Source: Actinobacteria bacterium 69-20
Lineage (GTDB): Bacteria > Actinomycetota > Actinomycetes > Mycobacteriales > Nakamurellaceae
Reading direction: 5' to 3'
Length of the DNA: 64,000 nucleotides
Assembly: GCA_001897425.1 (NCBI GenBank)
Contig: MKSW01000002.1
Span: 62,001 to 126,000, forward strand
Part shown: positions 21,663 to 31,679 of the stretch, piece by piece
How positions within the stretch are numbered: position 1 is the stretch's first letter
Layout: every line of letters begins with the position of its first letter
Translations under genes and position numbers: made by a program
Notes under the pieces: generated by a model
Seen by the model: only the letters and a program-made list of their open reading frames with translations
Told to the model about the DNA's origin: nothing
Databases searched by the model: none

Positions 21663-24600
21663 TCACGTTTCCGCTTGCGCGGCAGACACGGACGCCCCGG
21701 CATGCCCCGCCGGCACCGGACCTGCCGAACCGTTCGAAGAGCTGATGGGCGGCCCGCTGACCTCGCCGCCTGCCCGGATGCGTTGGCTGATGACCTGGCT
21801 GATCCCGTCGCCCTGCATCGAGACGCCATAGAGCGTGTCGGCGGCCTCCATCGTGTACTTCTGGTGGGTGATGACGAGGAGCTGTGAGGAATTCCGCAGT
21901 TCGTGCAGCAGGCCGACGAGCCGGCCCAGGTTCACCTCGTCCAGCGCGGCCTCGACCTCGTCGAGCACGTAGAACGGGCTGGGGCGGGCACGGAAGATGG
22001 CGACCAGCATGGCGACGGCGACCAGTGATCTCTCGCCGCCGGACAGTAGCGATAGTCGTTTGACCTTCTTCCCGGGCGGGCGCGCGGTCACGTCGACCCC
22101 GGTCGCCAGCATGTCCTCCGGGTCGGTGAGGTGCAGTTCGCCCTCGCCGCCGGGGAAGAGCGCGGCGAAGACGGTCCGGAACTCGGCCGCGACATCGTGA
22201 TAGGCGTCGGTGAAAAGCTCGAGGATCTTGTTGTCGACCTCGGCGACGACGGCGAGCAGGTCCTTGCGGGTGGTGCGTAGGTCCTCGAGTTGAGTGGCCA
22301 GGAATGCGTGCCGCTCCTCCATGGCGGTGAACTCCTCCAGCGCGAGCGGGTTCACCTTGCCTAGAGCGCCCAAGTCGCGTTGCGCCCGCCCGGCGCGCCG
22401 TTCGGTGGACGCACGATCGAACGGCATCGCAACCGGTGCGCTCACCGGTTCGCCCCGGTCCCTGGCCGCCTCGTATTCGGCGATTTCGGCAGCCGACGGC
22501 GGCACCGGGACGTGCGGGCCGAACTCGGCCAACAGGTCCGGGAGGTTCATCGCGTAGTCCGTCGACGCGGTCTCTATGAGCTGGTCGAGTCGGAGCTTGC
22601 GCTGGGCCCTGAGCAGGTCGGTCGCGTGGACCGAATCGGTGAGCGATTCCCACTGTGTCTGCAATGTCGCCAGGGCCTGCCTCGCGTTCGCGGCCGCTTC
22701 GTCGGCTTCGGTCCGGCGCGTCTCCGCCGCTGCTCGCGCCGCCGCCGCGGCAGCCACGGACGCCGTCAACCGCTCGGAAACCTCGCGGGCGACGACCACG
22801 ACGCGCTCCGCCAGTCGCGCGGCCGCGGCGCGGCGGATCGCCGCCTGCTCGGCGCTGCGTCGCGCTTCCCGCTCGGCCTGCGCGGCTCGACGGAGCCGGT
22901 CGGCGGTGCCGGCGGTCGCCCGGGCGCGCTCCTCGGCCGTGCGCAGCGCGAGACGTGCGTCGACCTCCGCCTGGCGGTCCTCGGCCAGCCTCGCGGCGAG
23001 TTCGTCGCGCCGGGCCGGGTCGGGATCACTCGGCACGTCTTCGGATTCCGCCGCAGCGAGTCGTGCCTCCAGATCGCTCACCTGGGCGCGGATCTCGTCC
23101 TGGGCGGCTTCCGCGGCGTGGCGCCGTTCCGTCAGCCGGTCGGTTTCCGCCTCCGCAGACTTCGCGACTCCGCCGAGCGCGGCGAGCTGCTCGGACACGG
23201 CCGCGATCCGCGCGTCGGATTCGTACAGCGCACCCAGCGACCGTTCGGCCTCGTCGGCGCGTGCCTGTGCCTCCGCCCGGGCACCCACCAGGTGCGCATC
23301 GATCTCGGCAAGACGCGCCGTGACCGTGGCGAGGTCCCCCTCCGCCTCGTCGACGGCTGCCTGGATCTCGATGACGGACTGTCTGCCGCGGCTGCCGCCG
23401 AACGCCCAGATCGGGCTGATCACGTCGCCGTCGAGGGTCACCGCGGTCAGCTCGGGGCGCGCGCTGACCACCGCTCGGGCGGCGGCGATGTCGTCGACGA
23501 CCACCACATCCGCCAAGAGCCTGGTGAGGGCGCCACGGAGCACCTCGGGCGCCTGCACCAGATCCAATGCCCACCGTGCGCCGTGCGGCGCCCCATCTCG
23601 CACCCTGTCTCGCGCGGCGGGCTCGCCGGGCGGCGCGCCGCCCACCAGCACTCCGGCGCGGCCGGCCTCGGTCCTCTTCAGCAGATCGATCGCCGCGGCG
23701 GCGCCGGGAAGGTCCGCGGCCGCGACCGCATCGGCGACCGGGCCCAGCGCGGCAGCGATCGCCGCCTCCGCACCGGCCGCTACGTCGAGCACGGTCGACA
23801 CGGAACCCAGCAGCCCCGGTAGTTCCGCGGACAACAATGCGCCCGCCGCGTCGCGGCGATCAAGACCGAGTGACAGGGCTTCCACCCGCGCGCGCAGGCT
23901 GCTCTGCCGAGAACTCGCGTCGCGCTGCTCCTCGGTCAACTCGGCGACCCGCGCCTGCGCCGCCGCCGCGGCGGCGGCGGCCGCTTCGTGGATCTCGTCG
24001 AGTCCGACCTCGGAGGAGTCGAGGACGCCGATGGAGCCGCGCAGCTCGTCGAACTCCGCGCGAGCCCGGGCGGCACGGTCAGCCGCCTCGCTGATAGCGA
24101 TGGCGAGCCGTTCCGTCTCGTCCTGACCGGCGGCGAGCCGGGACCGCGCGCTGCCGACCTTCCCCGCAAGCCTGGCCAATCCCTCACGCCGATCGGCCAG
24201 GGCGCGCGAGGTCGCGACCAGCTCCGCCTCCGCGGCTGCCAGCGCCGTTTCCCGTTCGGTGCGCCCGGCCACGGCGGCGGCCAGCGATGCGCGGGCCGAA
24301 TCCACGGCACGGTCCTTCTCGGCCTGGTCCGCGGCGGCGCGTTCGGCTTCGGCGTCGAGCTCGTCGGCATCGCGTCCCGAGTGGGTGGCGGCGATCGGCA
24401 CCGCAAGATTGCGGGCACGCTCCTCGGCCAGGGAGATCGTGCCGCGGAATCGCTCGGCGAGGGCCGAGAGCGCGAAATGTGCGTTCTGCGCCGAAGTCAG
24501 CTCAGGCGCTGCTGCAGCGAGGGCCGCGGCCGCTGCCTCTCCGGCCGCGGTCGCCCGCTCGAGTTCCCGTTGCACCGCGGCACGATGCTGCTCGGCGGCC

Positions 24601-25346
24601 TGCTGTGCCGCGGCATCCGCCGCGATGTCGGTCTGCAGCGCGGCGACATCGTCTGCCAGCAGTCGCAGCTTGGCGTCACGCAGATCGGCTTGCACACCGG
24701 CCGCGCGGCGCGCAACCTCGGCCTGCCGCCCCAGCGGGCCGAGCTGGCGTCGCAGTTCGGCGGTGAGGTCCGTCAGCCGGGTCAGGTTCGCCTGCATCGC
24801 GTCGAGCTTGCGGAGGGCCTTCTCCTTGCGCTTGCGATGTTTCAGGACGCCGGCGGCCTCCTCGATGAACGCTCGCCGGTCCTCCGGCCGGGCCGAAAGC
24901 ACCGAATCCAGATGCCCCTGGCTCACGATCACGTGCATCTCACGGCCGATGCCGGAGTCCGACAGCAGTTCCTGGATGTCGAGCAGCCGGCACGCCTTGC
25001 CGTTGATCTCGTACTCACCGGCCCCGTCGCGGAACATGCGCCGGGTGATGGACACTTCGTCATAATCGATCGGCAAAGCGCCGTCACGGTTGTCGATCGT
25101 CAGCGTGACCTCGGCGCGACCCAGCGGCGGCCGTCCGGCGGTGCCCGCGAAGATGACGTCGTCCATCTTTCCGCCGCGCAGCGCCTTCGCGCCCTGCTCG
25201 CCGAGCACCCATGCCATGGCGTCGACGACGTTCGACTTCCCGGATCCGTTCGGGCCCACGATGGCCGTGATACCAGGCTCGAAGCGCAGTGTCGTCGACG
25301 ATGCGAACGACTTGAAGCCCTTGAGTGTGAGGGACTTCAGATGCAC
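21663..25346 (-). CDS. smc: Chromosome segregation protein SMC
   Basis: A 1227-residue SMC ATPase, full length. The N-terminal head has 'LKGFKSFASSTTLRFEPG' and Walker A 'VGPNGSGKSNVVDAM'. The arms are long Ala/Glu/Arg-rich coiled coils at about 170-500 and 670-1020. The hinge lies around 510-660. The C-terminal head has the signature 'LLSGGERSLVAVAML' and Walker B 'FYVLDEVEAALDE'. SMC with ScpA/ScpB loads at parS sites and individualises the chromosome. The start is GTG 25346 (reading MHLKSLTLKGF). In mycobacteria smc neighbours ftsY and acyP; here it follows aroE, so the surroundings differ. No scp gene is in the window. Confidence 0.97.
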   Translation of the reverse strand: MHLKSLTLKGFKSFASSTTLRFEPGITAIVGPNGSGKSNVVDAMAWVLGEQGAKALRGGKMDDVIFAGTAGRPPLGRAEVTLTIDNRDGALPIDYDEVSITRRMFRDGAGEYEINGKACRLLDIQELLSDSGIGREMHVIVSQGHLDSVLSARPEDRRAFIEEAAGVLKHRKRKEKALRKLDAMQANLTRLTDLTAELRRQLGPLGRQAEVARRAAGVQADLRDAKLRLLADDVAALQTDIAADAAAQQAAEQHRAAVQRELERATAAGEAAAAALAAAAPELTSAQNAHFALSALAERFRGTISLAEERARNLAVPIAATHSGRDADELDAEAERAAADQAEKDRAVDSARASLAAAVAGRTERETALAAAEAELVATSRALADRREGLARLAGKVGSARSRLAAGQDETERLAIAISEAADRAARARAEFDELRGSIGVLDSSEVGLDEIHEAAAAAAAAAQARVAELTEEQRDASSRQSSLRARVEALSLGLDRRDAAGALLSAELPGLLGSVSTVLDVAAGAEAAIAAALGPVADAVAAADLPGAAAAIDLLKRTEAGRAGVLVGGAPPGEPAARDRVRDGAPHGARWALDLVQAPEVLRGALTRLLADVVVVDDIAAARAVVSARPELTAVTLDGDVISPIWAFGGSRGRQSVIEIQAAVDEAEGDLATVTARLAEIDAHLVGARAEAQARADEAERSLGALYESDARIAAVSEQLAALGGVAKSAEAETDRLTERRHAAEAAQDEIRAQVSDLEARLAAAESEDVPSDPDPARRDELAARLAEDRQAEVDARLALRTAEERARATAGTADRLRRAAQAEREARRSAEQAAIRRAAAARLAERVVVVAREVSERLTASVAAAAAARAAAETRRTEADEAAANARQALATLQTQWESLTDSVHATDLLRAQRKLRLDQLIETASTDYAMNLPDLLAEFGPHVPVPPSAAEIAEYEAARDRGEPVSAPVAMPFDRASTERRAGRAQRDLGALGKVNPLALEEFTAMEERHAFLATQLEDLRTTRKDLLAVVAEVDNKILELFTDAYHDVAAEFRTVFAALFPGGEGELHLTDPEDMLATGVDVTARPPGKKVKRLSLLSGGERSLVAVAMLVAIFRARPSPFYVLDEVEAALDEVNLGRLVGLLHELRNSSQLLVITHQKYTMEAADTLYGVSMQGDGISQVISQRIRAGGEVSGPPISSSNGSAGPVPAGHAGASVSAAQAET

Positions 25347-25449
25347 GTCGCGCCGGTCCCTTCCACTCCGCTGTCACCGTCGGCGGCGCCGTGGTCTCCG
25401 GCCGCCACACTGCGTGAAGCGTACTAGCAGCCGGGGGCCGCAACGCCCG

Positions 25450-26361
25450 TCACACCGGCAGCGCGAGGTCCGTTTCGACGGCTTTCCGCAGCGCCGCGCG
25501 CATCGCATCGGCCGGTGCCCGCACGCCGGTCACCAGCTCGAACTGGCGTAGGGCCTGGTGCAGCAACATGTCCAGCCCGGTGACCGTGATCCGTCCTGCT
25601 GCGCCGGCCGCGGCAAGCGGCGTGGGCCACGGGTGATAGATGACGTCGAACAGTGCCGGCACCCGTGCGAGGGCGCCCGCGAGGTGGTCGGCGGCGCCCG
25701 CCGGGACCGTCGCCACTGCCAGCGCCGATTCCGTTGCCGCGGCGGCGATCTCGTCGACGGACAGGCCGATCGCGCGGACCGGCAGCCCGTATCGCCGCGC
25801 GAGATCAACGACGATGACGCTGCTCGCGGGCCTCCGCCCGGCAACGACGAGCGGGCCGTCCCATGCCATCTCGGCGAGCGCCGCCACGACCGCCCGCGCC
25901 GTGCCGCCACCGCCGATCAGGAGCACCGGGCCGGACGGCGTCACCCCCGCGGCGTGCAGCGCGCCGCGCACGCCGTCCACATCGGTGTTCTCCGCCCACC
26001 AGCCGTTGCCGCTACGGATCAGCGTGTTCGCGACGCCCAGCGCGTCGACGCGAGCCGACCGGCCGGTGGCGAACTCGGCCGCGGCCTGTTTGCCGGGCAT
26101 GGTCACCGCGAGCCCGGCCCATTCGGCGCCCAGTTCGGCGATGAGGCCCGGCAGCCGCGCGGCGTCACACTCGATGGCATCGAACGACCAGCTGCTCAGC
26201 CCGGCGGCGGCGAAACCGGCCCGGTACAGCACCGGGGACAGCGAATGGCCGATCGGGGAGCCCAGTACGGCAGCCCGGCCCGCGGCACGCGCGACGGCCC
26301 CTCCAGCGGTTCGGCCGGTGGTCTCGTTGGTGGTCGCGTTGGTAGCGCAGACGCCCGACAT
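25450..26361 (-). CDS. aroE: Shikimate dehydrogenase
   Basis: A 303-residue enzyme reducing 3-dehydroshikimate to shikimate with NADPH in aromatic amino acid synthesis. The shikimate site is 'GSPIGHSLSP', the catalytic Lys and neighbours are in 'VTMPGKQAA', and Asn/Asp substrate contacts are in 'NTLIR' and 'ENTDVDG'. The NADP-binding glycine loop is 'LIGGGGTARAVVAAL'. It begins immediately after the mltG stop with no gap, so the two are cotranscribed. The first about 30 residues (Thr/Ala-rich) precede the conserved core and may be a non-homologous extension or reflect a later start. Confidence 0.93.
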   Translation of the reverse strand: MSGVCATNATTNETTGRTAGGAVARAAGRAAVLGSPIGHSLSPVLYRAGFAAAGLSSWSFDAIECDAARLPGLIAELGAEWAGLAVTMPGKQAAAEFATGRSARVDALGVANTLIRSGNGWWAENTDVDGVRGALHAAGVTPSGPVLLIGGGGTARAVVAALAEMAWDGPLVVAGRRPASSVIVVDLARRYGLPVRAIGLSVDEIAAAATESALAVATVPAGAADHLAGALARVPALFDVIYHPWPTPLAAAGAAGRITVTGLDMLLHQALRQFELVTGVRAPADAMRAALRKAVETDLALPV

Positions 26362-27828
26362 CTACCCGAAGACTCCGTTCTTGCGGGCCTCGGCGATACA
26401 GGCCTCGTGCTGCGCTGTCGTGGTGGAGAAGCACGAGTTGCCGTCCAGATCCACGGCGACGAAGTACAGCCAGGTTCCTGTCGCCGGGTCGTCCGCCGCG
26501 TCCAGTGCCTGCGGTCCCGGGGCCCCGATCGGCGTGGGGGTGAGCCCGGCGTGAGCGTAGGTGCTGTAGAGGTTGGCGGCATCCAGCCGTTCGGACTCGT
26601 TGGTGGAGATCTGGGCGCGGTCGAGGCCGTAGTTCACCGTCGAGTCGAACTGCAGTTTCATGCCGTCTGCCAGCCGGTTGTAGATCACCCGCGCGACCTT
26701 GCTCATGTCCGGGCCGACGCCTTCCGCCTGTACCAGCGATGCGATGGTCACCATCTCGTACGGAGTCATGTGCCGTGCCTTCGCCGCAGCCATGATGCCG
26801 GTGGTGTTCCACTGCGCCGCAGAGGCGCTGACGACGGCCGCCAATGCCTGCTGCGCCGTCGAACCGGGGGCGATGGTGTAGTCGCCGGGCAGGATCAGCC
26901 CCTCCAGGCGTCGGCGTGCGTCCGGCGCCTTGGCGACGTCGTCCACCGCCCACCCGACGACGTTCAGGTCACTCGGGCCCGCCGTCTCCTCGACCTTCCA
27001 CAGGTCGTCCACCGAGAAGCAGGACCCCTGGCCGTTGGTCGGCACGCACGCGGCGGCGATGGTGGACAGAATGCCGGGCTTCACGGACTTCGCGCCGGTG
27101 GGCGATACGGCGGTCCTGTCGGCCAGCGTCTGGCCAGGGATCACCCGCATCTGGCCGAGCCGGTTGCCCTTGTCCGCGAGTTCACCCACCACCACCTGGG
27201 CAGCGGAATGCTGGTGCACCCGGTAGTAGCCGGGCTGCAGAACGCTGAGCCGTCCGTCATCCGACGCGACCGTCACGAAGTACTGAGCGCTGGCAACGAC
27301 GCCCGCACCCGCGAGGGTCTGAGCCACGTCAGTGAGGCCCTGGCCGGGCTGAACGCGCACCACGACCGTGGTCGGACCGGTGCCCGCCCAGTCGACCGGC
27401 GCGGCCGTGCTGTGTCGCCAATAGATGACGCCGGCCACCGCCCCGCCGGCGATGAGGACCATGACGAGCAGCGCGAGGATCGTGGAACGGACCCGATGGC
27501 GGCGCCGGGGCCGCTTCCCGGGTCGACGGTCGGCACGCGTCTCGCGACGCGCCCGAGGTGCGTGCGCGGTGGCGGTGTCCGGTTGCCGGCGACCGGCGAG
27601 CACCTCCCGCAGGTGTGTGAGGTCCACTTCGTCGGCCGGTTCGCCGTGCGCACCACCGTGGTCAGCGCTCGCACCCGCGTCATCCGGACCGTGATCGAAC
27701 AGTCCGAAGTGATCGATCGGCTCTCCGTCGTGATGGGCGGCCTCCGAGTGGTCGTCAGACACGTCCACGACGTCGTTGTCCGGTCGCCGATCGGTTGCGT
27801 CGTCGTCCGGGAGTCGATGGCTACCCAC
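26362..27828 (-). CDS. mltG: Endolytic murein transglycosylase MltG (YceG-like)
   Basis: A 488-residue protein. A disordered, His/Asp-rich cytoplasmic segment of about 110 residues ends in a basic stretch and a single transmembrane helix ('TILALLVMVLIAGGAVAGV', about 113-131). The extracytoplasmic part has a LysM-like region, then the YceG domain with 'MVTIASLVQAE', 'KVARVIYNRLADGMKLQFDSTVNYG' and 'TPIGAPG'. The Glu of 'ASLVxxE' is the likely catalytic acid. MltG cuts nascent peptidoglycan strands and sets glycan length. Two cysteines in 'AACVPTNGQGSC' could form a disulfide outside the cell. It starts at a GTG overlapping the ruvX stop by 8 bp. Confidence 0.93.
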   Translation of the reverse strand: MGSHRLPDDDATDRRPDNDVVDVSDDHSEAAHHDGEPIDHFGLFDHGPDDAGASADHGGAHGEPADEVDLTHLREVLAGRRQPDTATAHAPRARRETRADRRPGKRPRRRHRVRSTILALLVMVLIAGGAVAGVIYWRHSTAAPVDWAGTGPTTVVVRVQPGQGLTDVAQTLAGAGVVASAQYFVTVASDDGRLSVLQPGYYRVHQHSAAQVVVGELADKGNRLGQMRVIPGQTLADRTAVSPTGAKSVKPGILSTIAAACVPTNGQGSCFSVDDLWKVEETAGPSDLNVVGWAVDDVAKAPDARRRLEGLILPGDYTIAPGSTAQQALAAVVSASAAQWNTTGIMAAAKARHMTPYEMVTIASLVQAEGVGPDMSKVARVIYNRLADGMKLQFDSTVNYGLDRAQISTNESERLDAANLYSTYAHAGLTPTPIGAPGPQALDAADDPATGTWLYFVAVDLDGNSCFSTTTAQHEACIAEARKNGVFG

Positions 27829-28294
27829 GGGCCTGGCCCGTGCTGCGCAGGGCGTCCAGTCGCACCTGCAGGATCGTGACGGCGGCGAGTTGGTCGACGA
27901 CAGCGCGCCGCGCCTTCGTCGACACCTTGCGATCGTCGAAGATCCGATTCGCCTGCACGCTGGTCAGGCGCTCGTCCACCAAAACCACCGGCACCGGCGC
28001 GATCCGAGCGGCGAGGGCCGTCGCGTATCGCCGCGCCGCGTGCGCGGCGACACCGTCGGCACCGCGCAGCATCTTCGGCAGGCCCACCGCGACCTCCACC
28101 ACATCCCGGTCGGCAACCATGGCCACCAGCTCATCGATATCCCGGTCGGCCGCCTCGTCGCGCGCCAATGTCACGACCGGCGTCGCCAGGATGCCCTCGG
28201 GGTCACTGACCGCGACCCCGACACGCACGGTACCGACGTCGACGCCCAACCGCACACCTCGTCGCGGCGTGTCGCTGCCGGTGGCGACCGTCAC
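27821..28294 (-). CDS. ruvX: Holliday junction resolvase-like RuvX / YqgF
   Basis: A 157-residue RNase H-fold protein. '[17 protein letters not shown]' carries the first catalytic Asp, 'VEVAVGLPK' follows, and '[14 protein letters not shown]' carries the conserved Asp-Glu. YqgF-family proteins act in rRNA 5' maturation or in resolving recombination intermediates; which applies here is not decided by sequence. It sits between alaS and mltG with 4-bp (GTGA) and 8-bp overlaps, forming a tightly coupled operon. That order is conserved in mycobacteria. Confidence 0.93.
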   Translation of the reverse strand: MTVATGSDTPRRGVRLGVDVGTVRVGVAVSDPEGILATPVVTLARDEAADRDIDELVAMVADRDVVEVAVGLPKMLRGADGVAAHAARRYATALAARIAPVPVVLVDERLTSVQANRIFDDRKVSTKARRAVVDQLAAVTILQVRLDALRSTGQARG

Positions 28295-30966
28295 CGAGGA
28301 CTGGCCCCCGCCACCACGGCCGTCAGCGCGGCGACGGCCGCCGGGACTCCCGACGCCGCGGCACCGCCGCCCTGCGCCAGATCCGACCGGCCACCACCGC
28401 GTCCATCGACCGCGGAGGCGAAGGACTTCACCAGGTCTCCCGCGTCCAAGCCGGCTGCGACGGCCGCCGGTGTGCAGGCGACGGCGAACGACACGGCCGG
28501 CCCGGCCCCCGTCGCGAACAGGGCGACGACGGCAGGGCGAGCGCCGAACCGGCCGCGCACGTCGGTCGCGAGAGCGCGGAGATCCGCACCGGACAGGCCG
28601 CCGTCGAGTGTCTCGGCGACCAACGCCACGCCGTTCACGGTCTGCGCGCCCTCGACGAGGGTGGCGGCGGTCGCGAGCACGGATGCGGCATGCAGCCGTT
28701 CGAGCTCCTTCTCGGCGGCGCGTAGCCGCTCGACGATGTCCGCCACTCGGTGTGGCAGTTCCGCCGGCGGGACCTTGAGCTGGTCGGCGATCTGCGCCAG
28801 CAGGGCGCGCTCGGTCGCCAACTGCCGCATCGCGTCCATGCCGACATAGGCCTCGATGCGTCGCAGCCCGGATCCGACGGAGCTCTCCCCGATCACCGAC
28901 AGCGGGCCGATCTGGCTGGAGTGCTCGACGTGGGTTCCGCCGCACAGCTCGATGGACCACGGCCCACCGATCTCGACGATGCGCACGGTCTCGTCATACG
29001 TCTCACCGAACAGCGCGATCGCACCCTGCGCCTTGGCCTCCGGGAGCGAGGTGTAGCGGACCGCGACCGGCAGATCCTTGCGCACGGCCAGGTTCGCGAC
29101 CTCCTCGATCTCGCTGCGCGTCGCATCCGACAAGGCCGAGTTCCAGGCGAAGTCCAGCCGCAGGTAGCCGGGCTTGTTGTAGGAGCCCGACTGCAGCGCC
29201 CGCGGCCCGAGAACCTGCCGCAGCGCAGCGTGGATGACGTGCGTCCCGGAATGGGCCTGCCGCGCCCCGACCCGCCACTCCGGGTCTACCTTGGCGAGGA
29301 CGGCGGCGCCCTCGCGCAACTCCCCCGCCGTCACACGCACCTGGTGCACCCACAGTTTGCGGTTGACCTTCTGCACATCGATGACCTCGGCCGAGCTGCC
29401 GTCCGACAGGATGATCCCGGCGTCGGACTCCTGGCCGCCTGACTCGGCGTAGAGCGGCGTCCGATCGAGGACGACCTCCACGATCTCGCCCTCGCCGGCC
29501 GCGGCGACCCGCGCACCGTCGCGGATCAGCCCGCGGATGGTCCCCTCGGACTGAAGTTCCGTGTATCCGGTGAACTCCGTCGGGCCGGACGTGTCCAGCA
29601 ACTCCCGGTACACCGTCAGATCGCCGAAACCGCCCTTCCGGGCCCGGGCATCGGCGCGCGCCCGCGCCTTCTGCTCGTCCATCAGCGCGCGGAAACCCTC
29701 GGTGTCCACGGTGAGCCCTGCCTCGGCGGCCATCTCCAGGGTGAGATCGATCGGGAACCCATGCGTGTCGTGCAACGCGAACGCCGTGTCGCCCGGCACC
29801 ACCGATGCGCCAACAGCTTTCGTCTCGGCGGCGGCCTGGTCGAACAGCCTCGACCCGGACGACAACGTCTTCAAGAAGGCCGTCTCCTCCGCCGCGGCAA
29901 CGCTCTCGATGCGCGCGAAGTCGGTCGCGAGCTCCGGGTACGACTCGCTCATCAGGTCGCGGACCACAGCGGCCAGCGTCGGCATCACCGGCTTCTCCAC
30001 GCCCAACAGCCGCGCCGACCGGATCGCGCGGCGCAGCAGCCGGCGCAGCACGTAGCCCCGTCCGTCGTTGGACGGCGTCACCCCGTCGCCGATCAGCATG
30101 ATCCCGGACCGCAGGTGGTCGGCGATCACCCGGAACCGCACGTCGTCCGCATGCTCGCGGCCATAGGTCCGCCCGGACAGCTCCTCCGCCGTGGTGATGA
30201 TCGGGCGCAGCAGGTCCGTCTCGTAGACGTTGTCCACGCCCTGCAGCAGGAACGCGACGCGCTCCACGCCGAGCCCGGTGTCGATATTCTTCTTCGGCAG
30301 CGAACCGACCGGCGGGAACCCGTCCTTCGGGCTCTGTTCACCCCGCACGTCCTGCATGAAGACGAGGTTCCAGATCTCCAGGTAGCGGTCCTCGTCGGCG
30401 ACCGGTCCGCCCTCGATCCCGTACTGCGGCCCGCGGTCGTAGTAGATCTCCGAACAGGGCCCGCCCGGACCGGGAACACCCATGTCCCAATAGTTGTCGT
30501 GGCCGTCGCGGCGCTGGATCCGCTCGGCCGGCAGCCCCGCGACCGACCGCCACAGCTCGAACGCCTCGTCGTCGTTCTCGTATACGGTCGCCCAGATGCG
30601 CTCCGGATCGAACCCGTAGCCGCCATCATCGACGCTGGAGGTCACCAGCTCCCAGGCGTGCCGGATCGCGCCCTCTTTGAAGTAGTCACCGAACGAGAAG
30701 TTCCCGGCCATCTGGAAGAACGTGTTGTGCCGGGTGGTGATGCCCACATTGTCGATATCCAGCGTCCGCACGCACTTCTGCACGCTGGTGGCGCGCGAGA
30801 ACGGCGGCGTCGCCTGGCCGAGGAAGTACGGCTTGAACGGCGCCATCCCCGCGATCGTGAACAGGACCGTCGGGTCCTGGCTGATGAGCGACGCCGACGG
30901 AACCACCGTGTGCCCGGCCTTCTCGAAATGGTCCAGGAACCGGCGGCGTATCTCGTGGGTCTCCAT
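28291..30966 (-). CDS. alaS: Alanyl-tRNA synthetase
   Basis: An 891-residue class II synthetase that charges tRNA-Ala. The catalytic domain starts '[19 protein letters not shown]' and continues with motif 2 ('[19 protein letters not shown]') and motif 3 ('[13 protein letters not shown]'). The editing domain has the zinc-binding '[15 protein letters not shown]' and 'ELCGGTHV' elements. A C-terminal DHHA1-like domain with GG motifs ends the protein. The ATG at 30966 has AAGGA 5 nt upstream, so the longer start at 30987 is rejected. It leads the alaS-ruvX-mltG-aroE operon. No T-box leader is visible. Confidence 0.98.
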   Translation of the reverse strand: METHEIRRRFLDHFEKAGHTVVPSASLISQDPTVLFTIAGMAPFKPYFLGQATPPFSRATSVQKCVRTLDIDNVGITTRHNTFFQMAGNFSFGDYFKEGAIRHAWELVTSSVDDGGYGFDPERIWATVYENDDEAFELWRSVAGLPAERIQRRDGHDNYWDMGVPGPGGPCSEIYYDRGPQYGIEGGPVADEDRYLEIWNLVFMQDVRGEQSPKDGFPPVGSLPKKNIDTGLGVERVAFLLQGVDNVYETDLLRPIITTAEELSGRTYGREHADDVRFRVIADHLRSGIMLIGDGVTPSNDGRGYVLRRLLRRAIRSARLLGVEKPVMPTLAAVVRDLMSESYPELATDFARIESVAAAEETAFLKTLSSGSRLFDQAAAETKAVGASVVPGDTAFALHDTHGFPIDLTLEMAAEAGLTVDTEGFRALMDEQKARARADARARKGGFGDLTVYRELLDTSGPTEFTGYTELQSEGTIRGLIRDGARVAAAGEGEIVEVVLDRTPLYAESGGQESDAGIILSDGSSAEVIDVQKVNRKLWVHQVRVTAGELREGAAVLAKVDPEWRVGARQAHSGTHVIHAALRQVLGPRALQSGSYNKPGYLRLDFAWNSALSDATRSEIEEVANLAVRKDLPVAVRYTSLPEAKAQGAIALFGETYDETVRIVEIGGPWSIELCGGTHVEHSSQIGPLSVIGESSVGSGLRRIEAYVGMDAMRQLATERALLAQIADQLKVPPAELPHRVADIVERLRAAEKELERLHAASVLATAATLVEGAQTVNGVALVAETLDGGLSGADLRALATDVRGRFGARPAVVALFATGAGPAVSFAVACTPAAVAAGLDAGDLVKSFASAVDGRGGGRSDLAQGGGAAASGVPAAVAALTAVVAGASPR

Positions 30967-31092
30967 ACATGTCCTTATTTCCGTCACATTTTCGGGGACG
31001 TGACAATTCTCAAGACGGGCCGTACCAGTGTGCCGCGCCCGCGGCCGGGTCCTCGAATCGGGTGTGCGGGCGGTGTCGTGACGGCGGTACCG

Positions 31093-31449
31093 CTACGCCG
31101 ATTCCTCGCCGAGCGACGTACGACCGCCTATGACGCTGTTCGCTGCTGATCGCAGTTCGTCGAGTTCGCGAATCTGTTCCGGCGGCACCATCACGACGGA
31201 CCCGTTCGCGCCGTTGATCATCGGACGGTAGGCGGCCCGCCGGTTCACGGCGCCCATCCGCACGTCGGACGCGAAGGAACCCACCGCGTTGCCGATTTCC
31301 GCGATGGCGTCGGCGATGTCGGCCGCGATGGCCGACGGGGTGAGCTTCGCTGCCAACGCTGCGCGTGCTGCCTCCTTCGCGCGCCGCGTCCGGCGGGTCG
31401 CGGCGACGCCGAGCGCCAGACCTGCGGTGAAGTAATGCCAACGCTTCAC
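31093..31449 (-). CDS. DUF6167-like small membrane-associated protein
   Basis: A 118-residue protein that begins 'MKRWHYFTAGLALGVAATRRTRRAKEAA'. It has one weak N-terminal membrane segment followed by an amphipathic Ala-rich helix and a polar tail. This layout matches the actinobacterial DUF6167 proteins, which are found just upstream of alaS in many actinobacteria, as here (126 bp upstream). Their function is unknown. The DUF948 protein that often accompanies them is absent. The start at 31449 has a purine-rich AAAGGAG ahead of it. The family name is assigned from resemblance and position, not from a search. Confidence 0.7.
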   Translation of the reverse strand: MKRWHYFTAGLALGVAATRRTRRAKEAARAALAAKLTPSAIAADIADAIAEIGNAVGSFASDVRMGAVNRRAAYRPMINGANGSVVMVPPEQIRELDELRSAANSVIGGRTSLGEESA

Positions 31450-31542
31450 AGGTCAGCTCCTTTTCGGCCGGAGATCCGACGACGACAATCCACAGCGATC
31501 CGTGCCCATCGAGCAGTGCCCATCAAATACAGAGCCGATCAA

Positions 31543-31580
31543 ACACGGCACTGTGAACGCCGCATAGGGACACGGCACTG
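31543..31580 (+). repeat. Short direct repeats upstream of the FAD/Fe-S dehydrogenase gene
   Basis: ACACGGCACTG occurs twice, at 31543-31553 and 31570-31580 (27 bp apart). Just before it, GTGCCCATC occurs twice at 31502 and 31516. They lie 100-180 bp before the start at 31680, in the region expected to hold regulatory sites. A binding role is inference. Apart from these repeats the 230-bp gap holds nothing I recognise. Confidence 0.35.
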
Positions 31581-31679
31581 GAACAGCTACGGCTCCCCAG
31601 GGTACCCGGATCGCGGGCCCGGGGCATCTGCCCGGTAGCGTCAAAACCCACGACGGGGCATGCGCGAGGAGGCACGGCT

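Noticed and set aside
26362-27828. Loss of the MltG catalytic glutamate because ASLVQAE replaces ASIVEKE
   Set aside because: The second Glu of the motif is kept, and the first position varies in family members, so there is no good case for an inactive enzyme.
25558-27879. 773-residue plus-strand open frame opposite aroE and mltG
   Set aside because: Composition is typical of antisense frames and both minus-strand genes show family motifs over the full length.
30967-31092. Possible T-box leader before alaS
   Set aside because: No T-box core (the conserved TGG-containing antiterminator bulge) or specifier loop is visible in the 126 bp; a plain ribosome binding site is present. The same holds for the aspS and hisS leaders.
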